A stretch of DNA of 64,000 nt from Sclerotiophoma versabilis (lineage: Eukaryota > Ascomycota > Dothideomycetes > Pleosporales > Didymellaceae): contig JAAROD010000069.1 of NCBI GenBank assembly GCA_012274445.1, positions 496,001-560,000 on the forward strand, written 5' to 3'. Positions 22,578-36,054 of the stretch are shown in pieces; the stretch's first letter is position 1; each line of letters opens with the position of its first letter. The position numbers were made by a program, and so were the translations under genes. The notes beneath the pieces were generated by a model. The model worked only from the letters and a program-made list of their open reading frames with translations. It searched no databases and was not told where the DNA came from.

Positions 22578-23246
22578 CTTACGTTTGGCGGTAATATATA
22601 GTCCTGTAGTTGATTGAGCTGCCACTTACTATCTTTTCGTTACCCACATGCGTGCGGTCCTTTGCTGCTTGTTGCTACGTCTTCTGCCATTGCTATTTCT
22701 CGTCACTTACACCTCCACTAATTTATGCTGACAACCATTCGACTTCGCCTATGAACAATCTGGAGTCTAGCTCACGACGGAGCTGGTAGAGATGAAAAGT
22801 GACGAGACCCGGATTGCACGAGGATACGCTGGCGATTATTGCGCAAGCAAGTCTGGGTGACGACGAGAGACAGACCAGAAACGATTCGGCCGCAGCGAGG
22901 CATAAGCGTGGAGCGAAAACTATGTGGTAAGATGAGAAATCGGATAGACGGGTAATGCAATGGCATGCAGGAAAGAACAAGCAGCATCGAAAGAGAAGAA
23001 AATATGTGAATGTGATTGACAACTTTTAAAAGGTCTAAATCGAGCGCAGGCATATAGGCACAACCGCCACTACGATAATAAAACAGTGCTCAACAGCACA
23101 ATACTGGAGGTTTTTGGTAGCGAGAAGAGAAAATGTAACGAAACCGTAAACGCCATGATCCTTCGCTATGCACGCAGGAAAGAGAGAAAGACTGACGGAC
23201 CACACCTATGCCCTTGCACAATCTACCACACTACTCTCCCCTATGC
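22510..23246. other. Convergent intergenic region, GH1 / bestrophin
   Basis: 737 bp between converging stop codons. Apart from the simple repeats at its left end I see no gene or motif. Confidence 0.5.
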
Positions 23247-24848
23247 TCACGCCTCCTGGTGCTGCTGTTGCACTTGGTGGCTCGCTTTCTCGTCAATAGC
23301 GGTCTCGGTCCTTACGGCTGCGAAACTCTTCCTGACAGTCATGTCCGCCTTGGTCTTGGTCAACAGCGCGTCACGCACGTCCTGCTTACTGCGACTCGCC
23401 CAGCCGTTGAAGCTCTTGTAGCTCAGCGGCCAGATGGGCATGTTGCCCTCGCGGCGCATAAAATCAGAAGTGACAGGCGCCGGCTGAGCGGTGATGCAGT
23501 CGATATCCATCTCAAGCTCCTCGCAAAAGGCCTCTAGCGGCAGATCGTTGACATCGTGACCGAAGGGGTTCTCGATTTCGCGACCGATGGCGGAAAGACC
23601 GAGGATGATGTATGCAGCGAAGATGGTACCGGGAATGGTGATCCACTCGAGTTGCGCGTACAGTTGGAAGGGCAGGACAATGACGTAAACCCATGTGATC
23701 TGGGAGATGGCGATAGAGTAGGCAATGGGCAGGGGCGTGTTGAGGACACGGTCAAGACCGACGAGACATTCGTTCAGGGCAACAACACCAGTAACTGTTC
23801 CGCATTAGTCTCTGATATACCTGGTCGTTCTCTTGGATTGAACTTACTAGCTTGGTTCTGGTAGAGACCGATCTTGAGAGTTTCGTTGTTGATGATGCTG
23901 TGGACGTATGAAGAAAAGTGGTTCAGGATCTCGAGCGGCAGGTTGCCAAGGGGCTTCTTGGAGCGCTTGATCCTCTTGCGAGGGTTCGATTCAGCGAACG
24001 TGACACCCAAAAACTCGCCGGTGGACTTCAGCTTGCTGTACTCGCGTGCCTTGGGAATGTCGACTTCGGCAGCCTTTGCGAAAGTGTCCAAGTACTCAAT
24101 GCGCTCCTTGAGGTCGGGGTAGTCAATGCCGGGCTCGAATCGGAGTCTGTGCTTGATGGCACATGCAAATGCGTTGAGAAGGTTCAAAGCGGTCCTGTGC
24201 ACTCAGAGTTAGTAAAAGTGACTTCGCGGCATTGTATTGACGTACAGCTTGGCCAAAAGATCTTCCTTGCCCAATTCGCCTTCACGCTCGTCGGTGTGGA
24301 TCCAGATGGTACGGGTCAAGTTCTGGCTGACGAGCTGCAACTGGCTCCAATACTTCCTGCCCTCCATGTAACGCTCGTAAGCAGAGCTTGTACGGAAAGA
24401 GATGGCCAAACCGACGACGAAACCAAGAACAGTGAGCAGCAGGTTGTTGACAATCAGTGGGTGAACGAATTTCGAGACACAGGTGACTGCGGTTGACCAA
24501 ATGGTGATAAAGACCAAAGGAACAATCATTTTTGGCAGAACGGAACCGTGCATACGCATAAAGAAGGGCCACTTCGAGTGTTTGGACATGTCGCGAGGGC
24601 CAATCTAGGTGTGTCAGCAAACCTCATAGACTTGTTAATGACATTGAGCATACAAAGTAGTCTTCTGCATCAAGACTGCCAGATGTCTGTACGCGTGAAG
24701 GTGGCTGGTATGTGACAGTGCGGTGTCGCCATGATCGCGGCGACAGAGGGCCCTCATCTTCTTCTGGCTTTGTGCTGCTTATGGTAGGAATTTCGATGTT
24801 GGTGGGCCTGAGGGTTTCGGCACCCGTTGATACAGATGATGCCGCCAT
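23247..24848 (-). CDS. Bestrophin-like anion channel (UPF0187/RFP-TM family)
   Basis: Predicted membrane anion channel. Four exons, 24848-24654, 24604-24246, 24194-23848 and 23794-23247, keep phase and give about 482 residues. After an acidic, Ser/Thr-rich N-terminus comes the family block 'GPRDMSKHSKWPFFMRMHGS' and a hydrophobic helix pair ('MIVPLVFITIWSTAVTCV', 'LLTVLGFVVGLAISFRTSSA'). The motif 'YERYMEGRKYW' is characteristic. Exons 3-4 contain 'ITGVVALNECLVGLDRVLNT', and a further membrane helix pair ('QITWVYVIVLPFQLY'). 'IENPFGHDVNDLPLE' matches the acidic calcium-clasp-like region of bestrophins. The C-terminus is polar and Gln-rich. Introns are 49-53 bp. Membrane location in the cell is not determinable from sequence. 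Confidence 0.9.
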
Positions 24849-26435
24849 CTTAAGTGTTGGTGCGACCAAATACAGCGTTCACTGTCCAGCAGTAGTAACG
24901 AGGGTGACAGATGTCGCAGTAGGCTTGTGTACAATGACGTATGAAGCAAGATTGTTTGTTGCTGGCGGTAGGGTGAGAGTGAATGTGACAAAGAAATAAA
25001 GAAGATGAAAGGCACGTCTGAGAGAGATCGAGGACCACGCGCTCAAAGTGGAGATACTCGCGGGCCCTGTCACTCCTTATTTATAACATCACCTTGCACG
25101 AGATTCCTCGTCTCGTAGAATGCCCCGACGCCCACTCCACGGGGGCTCCCGCTTCGGTGTCAGACTCGCGCAGCGACTAGCCAAACGGTGACTTTGCATG
25201 CGGCCCCTGCATACGAACCGACTTGCCCCTGAGCAAGGCGTTGCGTAACAGGCGTCTGGCCAATGGACTGTGGATCCCTCAGCCAGCGACAGGCCATTCA
25301 CGGCGCGGGCGTCCTTGGTGCAGCAAGGGCGTGCACGCAAGCTGTGTTTCATGAAACGTTTCTTTGGCATTTTTGGGAGCTTGGCTTGTCAGCGTACAAA
25401 AAAGACATTCATCTCACCACCGACATGGCCGCGCGATTCTCGCAGCTAAACCATCGGCGAACACTTCGGTAATCGTTCTCGTACGAATCGAGCCCACATC
25501 GCGCACGAAAGTGCAGATGGCGACGCGTGGTCTCTGCATTGTTGAAAGCCAAGAGACTCCGCCTCGATTTCCATGTCGATTAGGAGGCCAACAGTGTCGT
25601 GCAGGGCCGAGCCGGCGCCGCGCATCCAAGACTACCCCTGGCATTGCGGCAGCGAATAGGAACGATTGCAGCGAAATTCAACAATTCCATCTTCGGCACC
25701 GCTTCAGTGACATTTCCATGCGGGTCGGGGGTCGTCAGAGCGGATAGCCAGCATGAGTATCTGCCACATGGCGGCTCAAAAAGAGCGTCAGGGCACGCCT
25801 AGGGGCGGCCGGTTGAGGAAATGCCAGGATCGGTGACTGTCCCGTACCGTAGTGCATGCACGACAAAATTTCTGCGACGTGAACATTTTGACTAGTAGGA
25901 TGCACTTCGTTTGGACGCCGTATCGATCGAAATAGAACGACAGTTGTCAGTGATCAGCGGCGGGGCAGAAGCGAGACATGACCCGTAGGAGTGGCGCGAG
26001 TTGTTGGGTGAGTTCTTGACGATCGAGAGCTAGGAGAAGAAGGGAGAAAGAAAACTCGTGCAGACGTCGGCATGAGCATTGTTGGCATTGCGCGAGAGCT
26101 CTTGCCAGATTTGGTAGGTACTCTAATATGATGTCATGCTTGTTGTCGGCACAGTGCTGAAGCAAGGGAGGAGGAGGAGGAGCAGTTGAGGCGTGGAAGT
26201 AAGAGCAAGCACGACCCATCTCGAACATACAAAACCTCGGGTTACTCCAGATCGATAGACGACAGGGATTTTCCATACAATTCTGGGTCAACTACTTCTG
26301 GAAGTGTGGGGTGCAGCGGTAGTATGGGACGAAGCTGCCGTTTAAACCGTCCTACCCGAACGCTATTGTAACTTCAATCCAACTTCTACAACCAACAAGT
26401 CTACCTCACAGCAACGCCTATTACAATGTAAAGAT
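24849..26435. other. 1.6-kb intergenic region
   Basis: Contains the bestrophin promoter at the left and the 3' UTR of the next minus-strand gene at the right. A short GGA repeat occurs near 26167-26182. Frames here are short and unrecognised. Confidence 0.45.
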
Positions 26436-27422
26436 CTACCATATGCCCCTCCTAGCGATTCTTCTGAGCTCAGCTTGTCCTCTTTCCAGTTCCATTCCTA
26501 GCTCTCTGACTCTCCAGGTCTCTCCATCTACGCAGATCTTCACCCTCTTGATACGCTCTAGTAACACACGGTAATGCGCGCCCTTGAAGTCTTCGCCGGT
26601 CCAGATGATGTTCCACATGTCCAGAAGCTCCTTTGCTACAGTCTGTGGATGCACGACTCCGTAGGTAGCGACATCGAGTGGATAGTCCTCAGGTAGCCAC
26701 AGGTTCTTCGGGGTCCTTGGCGAAACAACATTTAGGACCAGCTCGTCAATGGTGATGTTACTTGAGGAGGGACCAGGGGCAGAGGTGGCATTGATGGGAC
26801 GCATGAGCGTGTCGCCGTCGAACAACCTCTTCAGTGCAGCGCAGACTGCCCATGATGTCCGTTCAGGTGGACATTGATTTGATGACCACTTCGCAGTGCG
26901 GTTGCCGTGAATGCGGACATCAACCCAGAGGTTTTCGAGTATGATGGTCGACGTAGAACAGCTAGATTTGGAGGCTCTACTGCTGAGGCTGAGCATTCTC
27001 TGTGGTGTGTAGAGTATACGATCTGCCCAAGTTGCTAGTATGTTGGTCTTTCCCTCGTATTCACTCTGCTTTGTTGTTACGATTGGCAACGAAAGCCATG
27101 AAAATGCATGCTTGCTTTCATCCACAGCAATGCAATCAAGCTTGGCTATCAACAAGCCTCTCCTTTTAGCTCGCTCGATCGCCTGTGTCAGCTCGTGGTT
27201 GATTTGGCGATTGCATGCAAGCAAATTGGCGCATGTACCTGGTACCGTGTCTGTGGAGTACAAGCAGCCATACTCGCCGGAACGTATGCTCCCTGGCTCC
27301 AGCATGTGGCGCCATCTGTGATCTTCGATGTCTTCACGACAAGGCTGTGGAAGCGACCAGGCAACGACCGACATATAAATCATATCCCGCAACTCGCGTG
27401 GTAAAACGAAGAATCCAGACAT
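26436..27422 (-). CDS. Hypothetical protein with LPRELRDMIY motif
   Basis: Single-exon gene, 328 residues, from the ATG at 27422 (the frame is open further upstream but lacks an earlier ATG). It begins MSGFFVLPRELRDMIYMSVV. The 'LPxELRxxIY' opening is common in large ascomycete families of F-box-like or 'DUF' proteins of unknown role. The rest shows no membrane segment or catalytic motif; the C-terminus is Arg/Glu-rich and probably helical. An F-box-type adaptor role is possible but inferred only from the short motif. Confidence 0.7.
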   Translation of the reverse strand: MSGFFVLPRELRDMIYMSVVAWSLPQPCREDIEDHRWRHMLEPGSIRSGEYGCLYSTDTVPGTCANLLACNRQINHELTQAIERAKRRGLLIAKLDCIAVDESKHAFSWLSLPIVTTKQSEYEGKTNILATWADRILYTPQRMLSLSSRASKSSCSTSTIILENLWVDVRIHGNRTAKWSSNQCPPERTSWAVCAALKRLFDGDTLMRPINATSAPGPSSSNITIDELVLNVVSPRTPKNLWLPEDYPLDVATYGVVHPQTVAKELLDMWNIIWTGEDFKGAHYRVLLERIKRVKICVDGETWRVRELGMELERGQAELRRIARRGIW

Positions 27423-28271
27423 GTCAGCGCTTCTGTATCTGGTCGTGTTTTTCAATGTCTTGATGCCTAGCACTCGACAACGGGTCTGATCAATGCTGGT
27501 ATGGAACCCGCGTTTGTTCGGAGTAGTGACAGCGATGTGACAGCCGTTGTCAAAGTTCAAGGTCTGTCAGACACTGGTCGATCAAGCTTGCCAGTTCGCC
27601 GTCCTCAGGCCTTTGATGCAGTAGTCGCGTGATTCCGTTTCAGACGTTACAGAGGCGCGTGGGAATCAGGTTTCAGGATCACGACACCATCGAGATGGCG
27701 TAAGATAGGTAGAAAGGGGATTGGAAATCCTCGGACAGCGATTTAAAAAGCAGATAGGTCACGAATAAGAGAGCGCTGTGTATATTGAGTAGGGGTTGCG
27801 AGGTCGGGTTGAGGGAGCAGCAAGACGGGCATGTACAACGTCATCCTCGGCACAACCAGATCCGATCATGCCCGAGTTATCAGCGAGGCTTCTTAGTACC
27901 CGGCCAGCAACCAGTCGAATTGAACTAACAGATAGAGTCATTGATGGGGTGCACCACGTATGGCAGAGATGATGTATTTCACAGGAATTACGCAGACGGA
28001 TTCGTTAACAAACCGCAGCAAAGCAAACACGTGAGATTGAACTTTTCAATTAGACATCAAGGAGATCTTTTGGCAAAGCAAAAACTCCCGCTTGCTACAT
28101 CTATATGATCTAACAAGGTAAACATGTACCACGTTAACACTGTTTCTAAATATCTGGATACAGTGACAGAGGCGGCTTAGGGTGGTGCATCACGTTAACC
28201 CGCCTTCGAGGGGCAGGACAGAGGTGACTTTGTGGTGGTGATGAAAGCACGGGCATGATTGAGGACATGAG
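27423..28271. other. Intergenic region, nothing recognised
   Basis: 849 bp between two minus-strand genes; holds the promoter of the left gene and the 3' UTR of cystathionine beta-lyase. No motif recognised. Confidence 0.5.
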
Positions 28272-29729
28272 TTAGTCCTCGGTAGCAGGCGCAACGGCAG
28301 GCAGGTCCTCGGCGGCAGAGGACAGGTTCAAAGCGCTAAAGTCTTCGGGTGTAATGTTGACTGCACCGGCTTGCACAAGCTATGTAATGTCAGTACATTA
28401 CCGACACAAATTCCGAAAGATTGGTGGACTTACAGCGCGGCTGAGATCATCAATCAAATCATCGGCATCCTCAATGCCAACACACAACCTGATGATATCC
28501 TCAGGCATGTTGCGCTCCCGTCTCGTCTTCTCGTCGATGGAAGCATGGCTCATGCGGCACGGCATACTGATCAAAGAGTTCACACAGCCAAAGCTCACGC
28601 TGATAGCCCAGAGCTTGGCGCTCTCGACAATGCGCTCAGACACGGTGACGTCGCCAGTCTCGAAAGACAGCACGGCGCCAGCACCGCGCGCCATGCTCCA
28701 GTGCAGGTCGTACTGCGGGTGCGACTTCAGACCCGGGTAGCGCACCTTGAAGCCGTGGGACTCGAGGAAGGTGGCGATGCGCATGGTGTTCGCCTGCTGC
28801 TTCTCCATGCGGACAGCGAGCGTCTTGACGCCTCGGAGGAGCAGCCAGGAGTCGAAGGGTGAGAGACCGCAGCCGGAGGCGTTGATGGTGAAGTAGAGTC
28901 TGTCGCTCAGGGCGGAGTCGTTGATGGCGATGACGCCGGCCATGAGGTCGTGGTGTCCGGACAGGTACTTGGTGCCGGATTCGTAGACAACGTCGGCGCC
29001 GAGGTCGAGCGGGTTCATCAGCATGGGCGACATCATGGTGTTGTCGACGCAGACAATAGCGGCGGGGTTTGCCTCGTGGGCGGTGCGTGCGATGGTAGGA
29101 ATGTCGCAGATCTTGATCAGAGGGTTGGTGGGTGTCTCGAGCAGGACCAGCGAGGTCTTGGTGGTGACGACCTTGGCGACGGCCTCGGGGTTTGTCGTGT
29201 CGACATGGTGCACGATGATGCCGCCGTGTGTCGAGAGGTACTTGAGCAGTCTGTTGGTTCCGCCGTACAGGTCGTCGCCGGTCACGACCTCGTCGCCGGG
29301 CCGCAGAAGGCGTGTGATGACGTCGAGGGCGCCCATGCCGGAGCCGACGACGAGGGCGCGGTTGGCGTTCATGATCTTGGCCAGGTGTCGCTCGAGGTGG
29401 GTGCGTGTGGGGTTGCCGGAGCGTGTGTAGTCATATTCGCCGCCGCCGCCGCTCGCGTTGGTCTGCTTGAAGGTTGCGGACTGCAGGAGTCAGTAGCAGT
29501 CCTTGCCATGTTGCCGCAAGTGCAGTTGCCGCGTGGGATTCAGGCCTACCTGGTAGATGGGCACGGAGCTGGCGTTGTACTGGTCGGAGCTCTCCGTGTA
29601 GACGAGCTCTGTTGCGAGAGCGTACTTGCGGCCTGCGCTGCGCGGCGTGCTCGGCGCCGGCGAGGGAGGCAGGTTGTGGCCGTCAATGTCGAGCACGGGG
29701 CCCTTGCTCTTGGAGCTTTCGCCAGCCAT
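28272..29729 (-). CDS. metC: Cystathionine beta-lyase
   Basis: PLP enzyme of the Cys/Met metabolism family that cleaves cystathionine to homocysteine, pyruvate and ammonia. Exons 29729-29550, 29480-28434 and 28379-28272 keep phase and give 444 residues. Family signatures include 'DYTRSGNPTRTHLERHLAKI', the glycine-rich 'ALVVGSGMGALDVI', 'LETPTNPLIKICDI', and the cofactor Lys in 'YESGTKYLSGHHD' (about K231). Other members of the fold (cystathionine gamma-lyase/synthase) are possible, but the overall pattern, with 'VDNTMMSPMLMNPLDLGADV' and a C-terminal 'LVQAGAVNITPEDF', fits fungal beta-lyase best. No peroxisomal or mitochondrial signal is evident; the start is MAGESSKSKGP. Confidence 0.92.
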
Positions 29730-30361
29730 GGTTGCTGTGCGTGCGAGTCCGAGGAACGGACGGTGTCGAGGCGGGTGGTGGCGGTCTGCTGTCCAGTCCG
29801 GTTCCTGAGTCCGCTATCGGTGATGCTATGCAATTCGCCGCTCCACAACCAAGGACTTTTTTCAAATCGTTTGGGTGATGCAGAATTGGGAGTGGGAGTA
29901 GGAGGAAGGGAGGTTGGAGGGTACATCAGGGACAAGTACCAGTCCAACTCATCCTGCAAGGTACATTAGCGCAGGCGTGTTTGGCGTGGAGTCACTGCTG
30001 ATGGCGTGCTTGAGACTGGTCGCGATTCGTCGGCAGTTCTCTTGCAAGTTTGCGACATTCCGACGACCGGCGTGCACGTTTACCCCAGACAGTCAAGGAC
30101 AATTTACCCCGAACGTGGTCCCCACTACTGCCGAAAGCAGAGCGAAGGCGCGTCTCCGTCATCACTCGCACATGCAGGCCATACTGCGCGTCCAAACAAT
30201 TTCTTTTCATCGCTGTGCTCTGCCAATACTACCTGTGTCTCGGGGTATACATACTCGTCCCCTTTTGCCAGGATAGAAAATATACAGAAGAATGAGGCCC
30301 CCAGAAACGCCCCTGTACGCCAACGCTCGCTGATCCAAACGCCACCACAGAACACGGCACC
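29730..30361. other. Intergenic region, nothing recognised
   Basis: 632 bp containing the cystathionine beta-lyase promoter and the 3' UTR of the WD40 gene. No other feature recognised. Confidence 0.5.
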
Positions 30362-32603
30362 TCATCGAGGAACTATTACAGGAAATCCCTTCCGCGCGTG
30401 CAGATTCATCTTAAACTCGAAGATACCCTCTTCCGTTCCGCAATACAGCGTCCGCCCATCCTGGCTCATTGCGATGCCTGCCGTGCGCACCCCTTGACTT
30501 GCATCGTGCGTGCTGCGATTGACTCGCCGAAGACCCAAGCTGAACTCGTACGCCTCAGTAGACAGCTGGTTAGCACGCTCGTTGCGGAGGCGTTCGCGCA
30601 CTTGCGAGAGTTGGCGGAGGCGGCGCAGTTCGTTGGGTAGCTCGGGTAGCGTTGGGTTGCTGCTGGTGGCAGCTGCAATGGATAAGTTGGAGCGAACTGT
30701 GCTGTTGGCGGCAAGCGCTGCTTGGATGGTGCGCCAGGCGTTGTCGGTCGAGCTGATGATCTCGCTGCGTGTGTGCGCGCCGATGGAATTTGGCGATCTT
30801 GTGGTTGCAGAGTCTGTGATGTTGGTTTGTGCATGAGGTGGTATGTTGACGGTACCTGGGTTGATGGACACGACGATCGAGGCTTGACGTCGAGGTGCTG
30901 TCCGCTCACCAAGCAAGCGATTTGTCGGCCGAAGACTTTCGGAGAGAAGGTCATCTAGAAGATCAGAGGGCAGATCTCGAGCGGCAGCCGCCCGTTCCCT
31001 GAGCAGAAGGTCAGCTCGCAAGCCAAGTCTCGTACGCTCACGCGCATCATACCGTGCAGTTTCCAAGTGACGTGCTGTTGTGTAGTTGACGCTCCTGGGC
31101 CTAATCCCACCGGGCTGCTGTGCTTCCAGAGCGTGGCGTGATGTCCGCAGTGATTCGAGGATTCGCTGTTCCTCAGACGACAAGCCATGTGGGTCGTTGT
31201 CAGACTCGACTACGCCGAGACGTCGTAGAGCCCTCCGTCGCTCCGAGTCGGCCTCGAAGTATTCGTTCGCAGTGTCAACTGCTGCTTGGGTTCCTTCTGC
31301 ATCCAGGGTGCGACGGTATCTGCGGATGAAGTCGGCCTCTCTGCGCAACTCGGACATCTCGGGGGTCAGGCTCAGATCAAAGTCGGCAATCTCGATCCTT
31401 TCAAGGCCCTCCTCTTTCGGATCCAGAGTCAAGACCTGCTTTACCTTGAGTCCAGAGCGCATATCGGCGACGCAGACCCGGCCCTGGTCTTCGCTCCAGA
31501 TCAGAAAGTCCCACGGGGCCGGAGAGAACTGCATGGTTCGTACGGCACCGGCACCGGTGCATACGTCGGGTCTCGTCGAGCTTATCACTCCCAGCACGGC
31601 GTCTTCCCCGTACTCGGCAACCTTCAGGTGATTGACATCGAATACAGTGATGTAGCCACACTCTGAGCCAACCGCGCAGAGCCGACCGGAAGGAGACCAT
31701 GCAGTGGTGAAATAACCTTCGGCACACTGGTTCGAGGGGAGGTACAGTGAGACTTGGTCAAACAGCCTCCATTGCGGCGGGACTGAGTTTATGCGGCCGC
31801 TCGGCTCTTTCCAACTGCTGGGCCTTTCTTGCTCGGGGACATGTCTCTCGAAGAAGAAGCCGGTCTGCTGGTCGCCGACAGCGACGAGGAACCTCCCGTC
31901 GGGCGATATGGTGGCGTGGTTCATGGCAATGGGCAGGTCTATGCAGCACAGCTCGAGGTTGTCGAGCAGCGAGTAGACGCGCACCGACTTGTCGTTGTTG
32001 GTGAGAAGGGCGACGACATGGTCTCGGCCGTCGGCGGTGGCGGCAGGGAGCTTGTGGATGGAGATGGAGTTGACTATGTCCTGGCCGATCTTCTGGAGCT
32101 GTATGCGGTGCGCGGTGCTGAGCAGCGGGGGGCGGGCGAGGCCGTGCTCGAGGCCGAGGGGCAGCGAGGCGTCGACGTGGGTGCCGTCGAGGCGAGGGAA
32201 GGCGGTGAGGCTGATGGCAGCAAAGTTGCCGTTGTCGGCGCCGCCTACGCAGACGTAGCCGTAGCCAGAGGCGGTGCAGCGGGCGCCGAAGGGCAGGGTG
32301 GTGACGTGGGCCTGGGTGTGGGTGGCGGCATTGAGGCAGTAGACGTCGCAGCCGCTCGCGTAGTAGAGCAGGTCGGGCTCGGGCGAGCTGATGAAGTGTC
32401 GTAGCTGGTAGTGCCTGCGCACATTAGCCCGGCGCGCTGGCGGAGGGTCGACTCGCGGGCGGCTCACGCAATGGGGATCTTGAGGGGGTAGTAGGCCGTG
32501 GAGGGCAGGACGAAGGCGTCCGTGTCCCGACTCCTGCGGCGGTTAGCAAGCCGTGCAGCGCAGAGCAGGTGGCAGCAACGCACAGGAAGTCGTCGACGGC
32601 CAT
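30362..32603 (-). CDS. WD40-like protein with DUF2415 domain
   Basis: Exons 32603-32584 (20 nt, MAVDDF), 32533-32468 and 32414-30362 keep phase and give about 712 residues. The conserved opening is 'AYYPLKIPIA' spliced to 'HYQLRHFIS'. The first ~350 residues form a beta-propeller-like region with repeats such as 'MNHATISPDGRFLVAVGD' and 'TTAWSPSGRLCAVGSECG'. DUF2415 is recognised by 'MQFSPAPWDFLIWSEDQGRV'. The second half is Arg/Leu-rich, largely helical or disordered, ending with another propeller-like strand ('AMSQDGRTLYCGTEEGIFEF'). Known homologues in fungi are poorly characterised, so no function is assigned. It is divergent from SSC1. Confidence 0.85.
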
Positions 32604-32720
32604 GGGGGGCGGTCAGGTGGACGGCTGCATGTCGCTGCAGCCGCGGGCGCAAGAGGGCCGGTGGAAGACGAGCGCGCTGTGCGTCACAGGCGGTGCGCTA
32701 GAGTCGCGGGCAGCAGCAGG

Positions 32721-32721
<1 letters not shown>

Positions 32722-32751
<30 letters not shown>
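32722..32751. repeat. (CGG)10 trinucleotide repeat
   Basis: Ten perfect CGG units, read directly. They are followed by about three copies of a GGGGCGTCT-like unit (about 32759-32788) and several GAGGGC units (about 32839-32858). Confidence 0.95.
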
Positions 32752-33220
32752 AGGCAGATGCTGGGGCGTCTGGGGCGTCTGGGGCGGCCTGCAGGCGTCG
32801 CAGGAGGAGCGTCAGGGCAGCGCGGCGTGCGGCGGAGGGGTGAGGGCGAGGGCGAGGGCGATGCGCAGGCAGTCCACGTCGTGCCTCGAGCTGCTCCGTC
32901 GCCGCCAATGGAGCATTTCCCCACACGCGGCCGCCGTGGATCGAGCTCCAGGCCGCCCACCGAGCGGCCTCGCCATTGCAGCTCGCCATCGCAGCACGCC
33001 TGCATGCCATCGGCGCCAGCTGCAGCAGCGGCCGCCCGCAGCGCGCCCTGCTGCGAGCACTACGCGGGCACGCGACGCGCCGGGCTCTGGCACGCCATCG
33101 TCGCGCGCCGCCTCCATCGCCAGCGCCCGCTGCTCCCTGCGCTGCAGAAGCACGGACGCACGCGGCCACGGCCTGACTGGGGCCTCGGACGCCATCGCGC
33201 CAAGCCAGCATGCCTTGCCA

Positions 33221-33228
33221 GAATCTTC
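33221..33228 (+). promoter_or_regulatory. Possible heat-shock element half (GAAnnTTC)
   Basis: GAATCTTC fits two inverted HSE units (GAA nn TTC). A less perfect GAAcaTTT lies at 33239-33246. Located about 140 bp upstream of the mitochondrial Hsp70 start. A full three-unit element is not present, so support is weak. Confidence 0.3.
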
Positions 33229-33364
33229 TTCCAGCTCCGAACATTTTTCTGTCCGAGCTCACCATCGCCATCATATAATCCATCTCCCATCCCCATTGCG
33301 CCTCTTCCGCATTCCTTCACTTGTTGCTTCCATCTCCCTTAGCAGCGCCTCCCACACACCCACC

Positions 33365-35491
<2,127 letters not shown>

Positions 35492-36054
35492 ATGCTTTAA
35501 TCGCTAGCTCTTCGTTTCGTCTTTCTTCTTTCATGCGGCAAAAGCAGGCGTCTTGCATCCGGTCACGGTCACGGTCAGTCTAGGTTGGGTCTTCTAGACT
35601 TGTACATTTCCCTCTACGTGTTTGAACATCTTGTACCTATACCTCTCTTCGGTTTCTCTTCTCTCAGCGTTTGTTTTACTACTTGTACTACCCTTTATTC
35701 GACACTTGGGTCATGTCCTGATAACGAGATCCATATCATGGGTGGGAAAAGCCACTGTGGACGCTGTAATAGCAGAGATGATTGTACAACATAGCATAGA
35801 GCTGCGAGATCAAGTCTCCGCTCTAGCAATACCAGATTGAACTACAATAATCCCTCTTTTTGATCGGCTGTGATGCGCTGTGATGTGAGAAGCATGGCTT
35901 TGATGTTGAAGATGCCGTCCTGGCTCTCTAAACCTCGGCACTTCTATGTGTAAGTCGATCCTACGTCACGATATGACTTCATCCTCTGCCGTTCCCTACC
36001 TCAAGCACTAAAGATTACGCAGCAATTCATAGTCCTCAACTGCAATCAACATTG
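35492..36054. other. Intergenic region, SSC1 3' UTR and next promoter
   Basis: 563 bp between two plus-strand genes; nothing further recognised. Confidence 0.5.

Larger units (their letters stand above)
32604..33364. promoter_or_regulatory. GC-rich divergent promoter, WD40 gene / SSC1
   Basis: 761 bp between divergent start codons. The left half is very GC-rich with simple repeats; the right ~150 bp is pyrimidine-rich, as is usual for strongly expressed fungal genes, with a possible TATAAT at 33274-33279, about 90 bp before the SSC1 ATG. A long plus-strand frame through the region is an effect of GC-rich composition. Confidence 0.55.

Noticed and set aside
28950..29969. 339-codon plus-strand frame over cystathionine beta-lyase
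   Set aside because: Shadow of the minus-strand gene, whose PLP-enzyme motifs are unambiguous.
31829..32404. 191-codon plus-strand frame antisense to the WD40 gene
   Set aside because: Gly/Val/Ala-rich shadow of a GC-rich coding region; the minus-strand frame has clear conserved motifs.
32569..33342. Long plus-strand frames upstream of SSC1
   Set aside because: GC-rich promoter DNA with few stops. The translation is Arg/Ala/Pro-rich and unstructured, and it is out of keeping with the clear SSC1 start at 33365.
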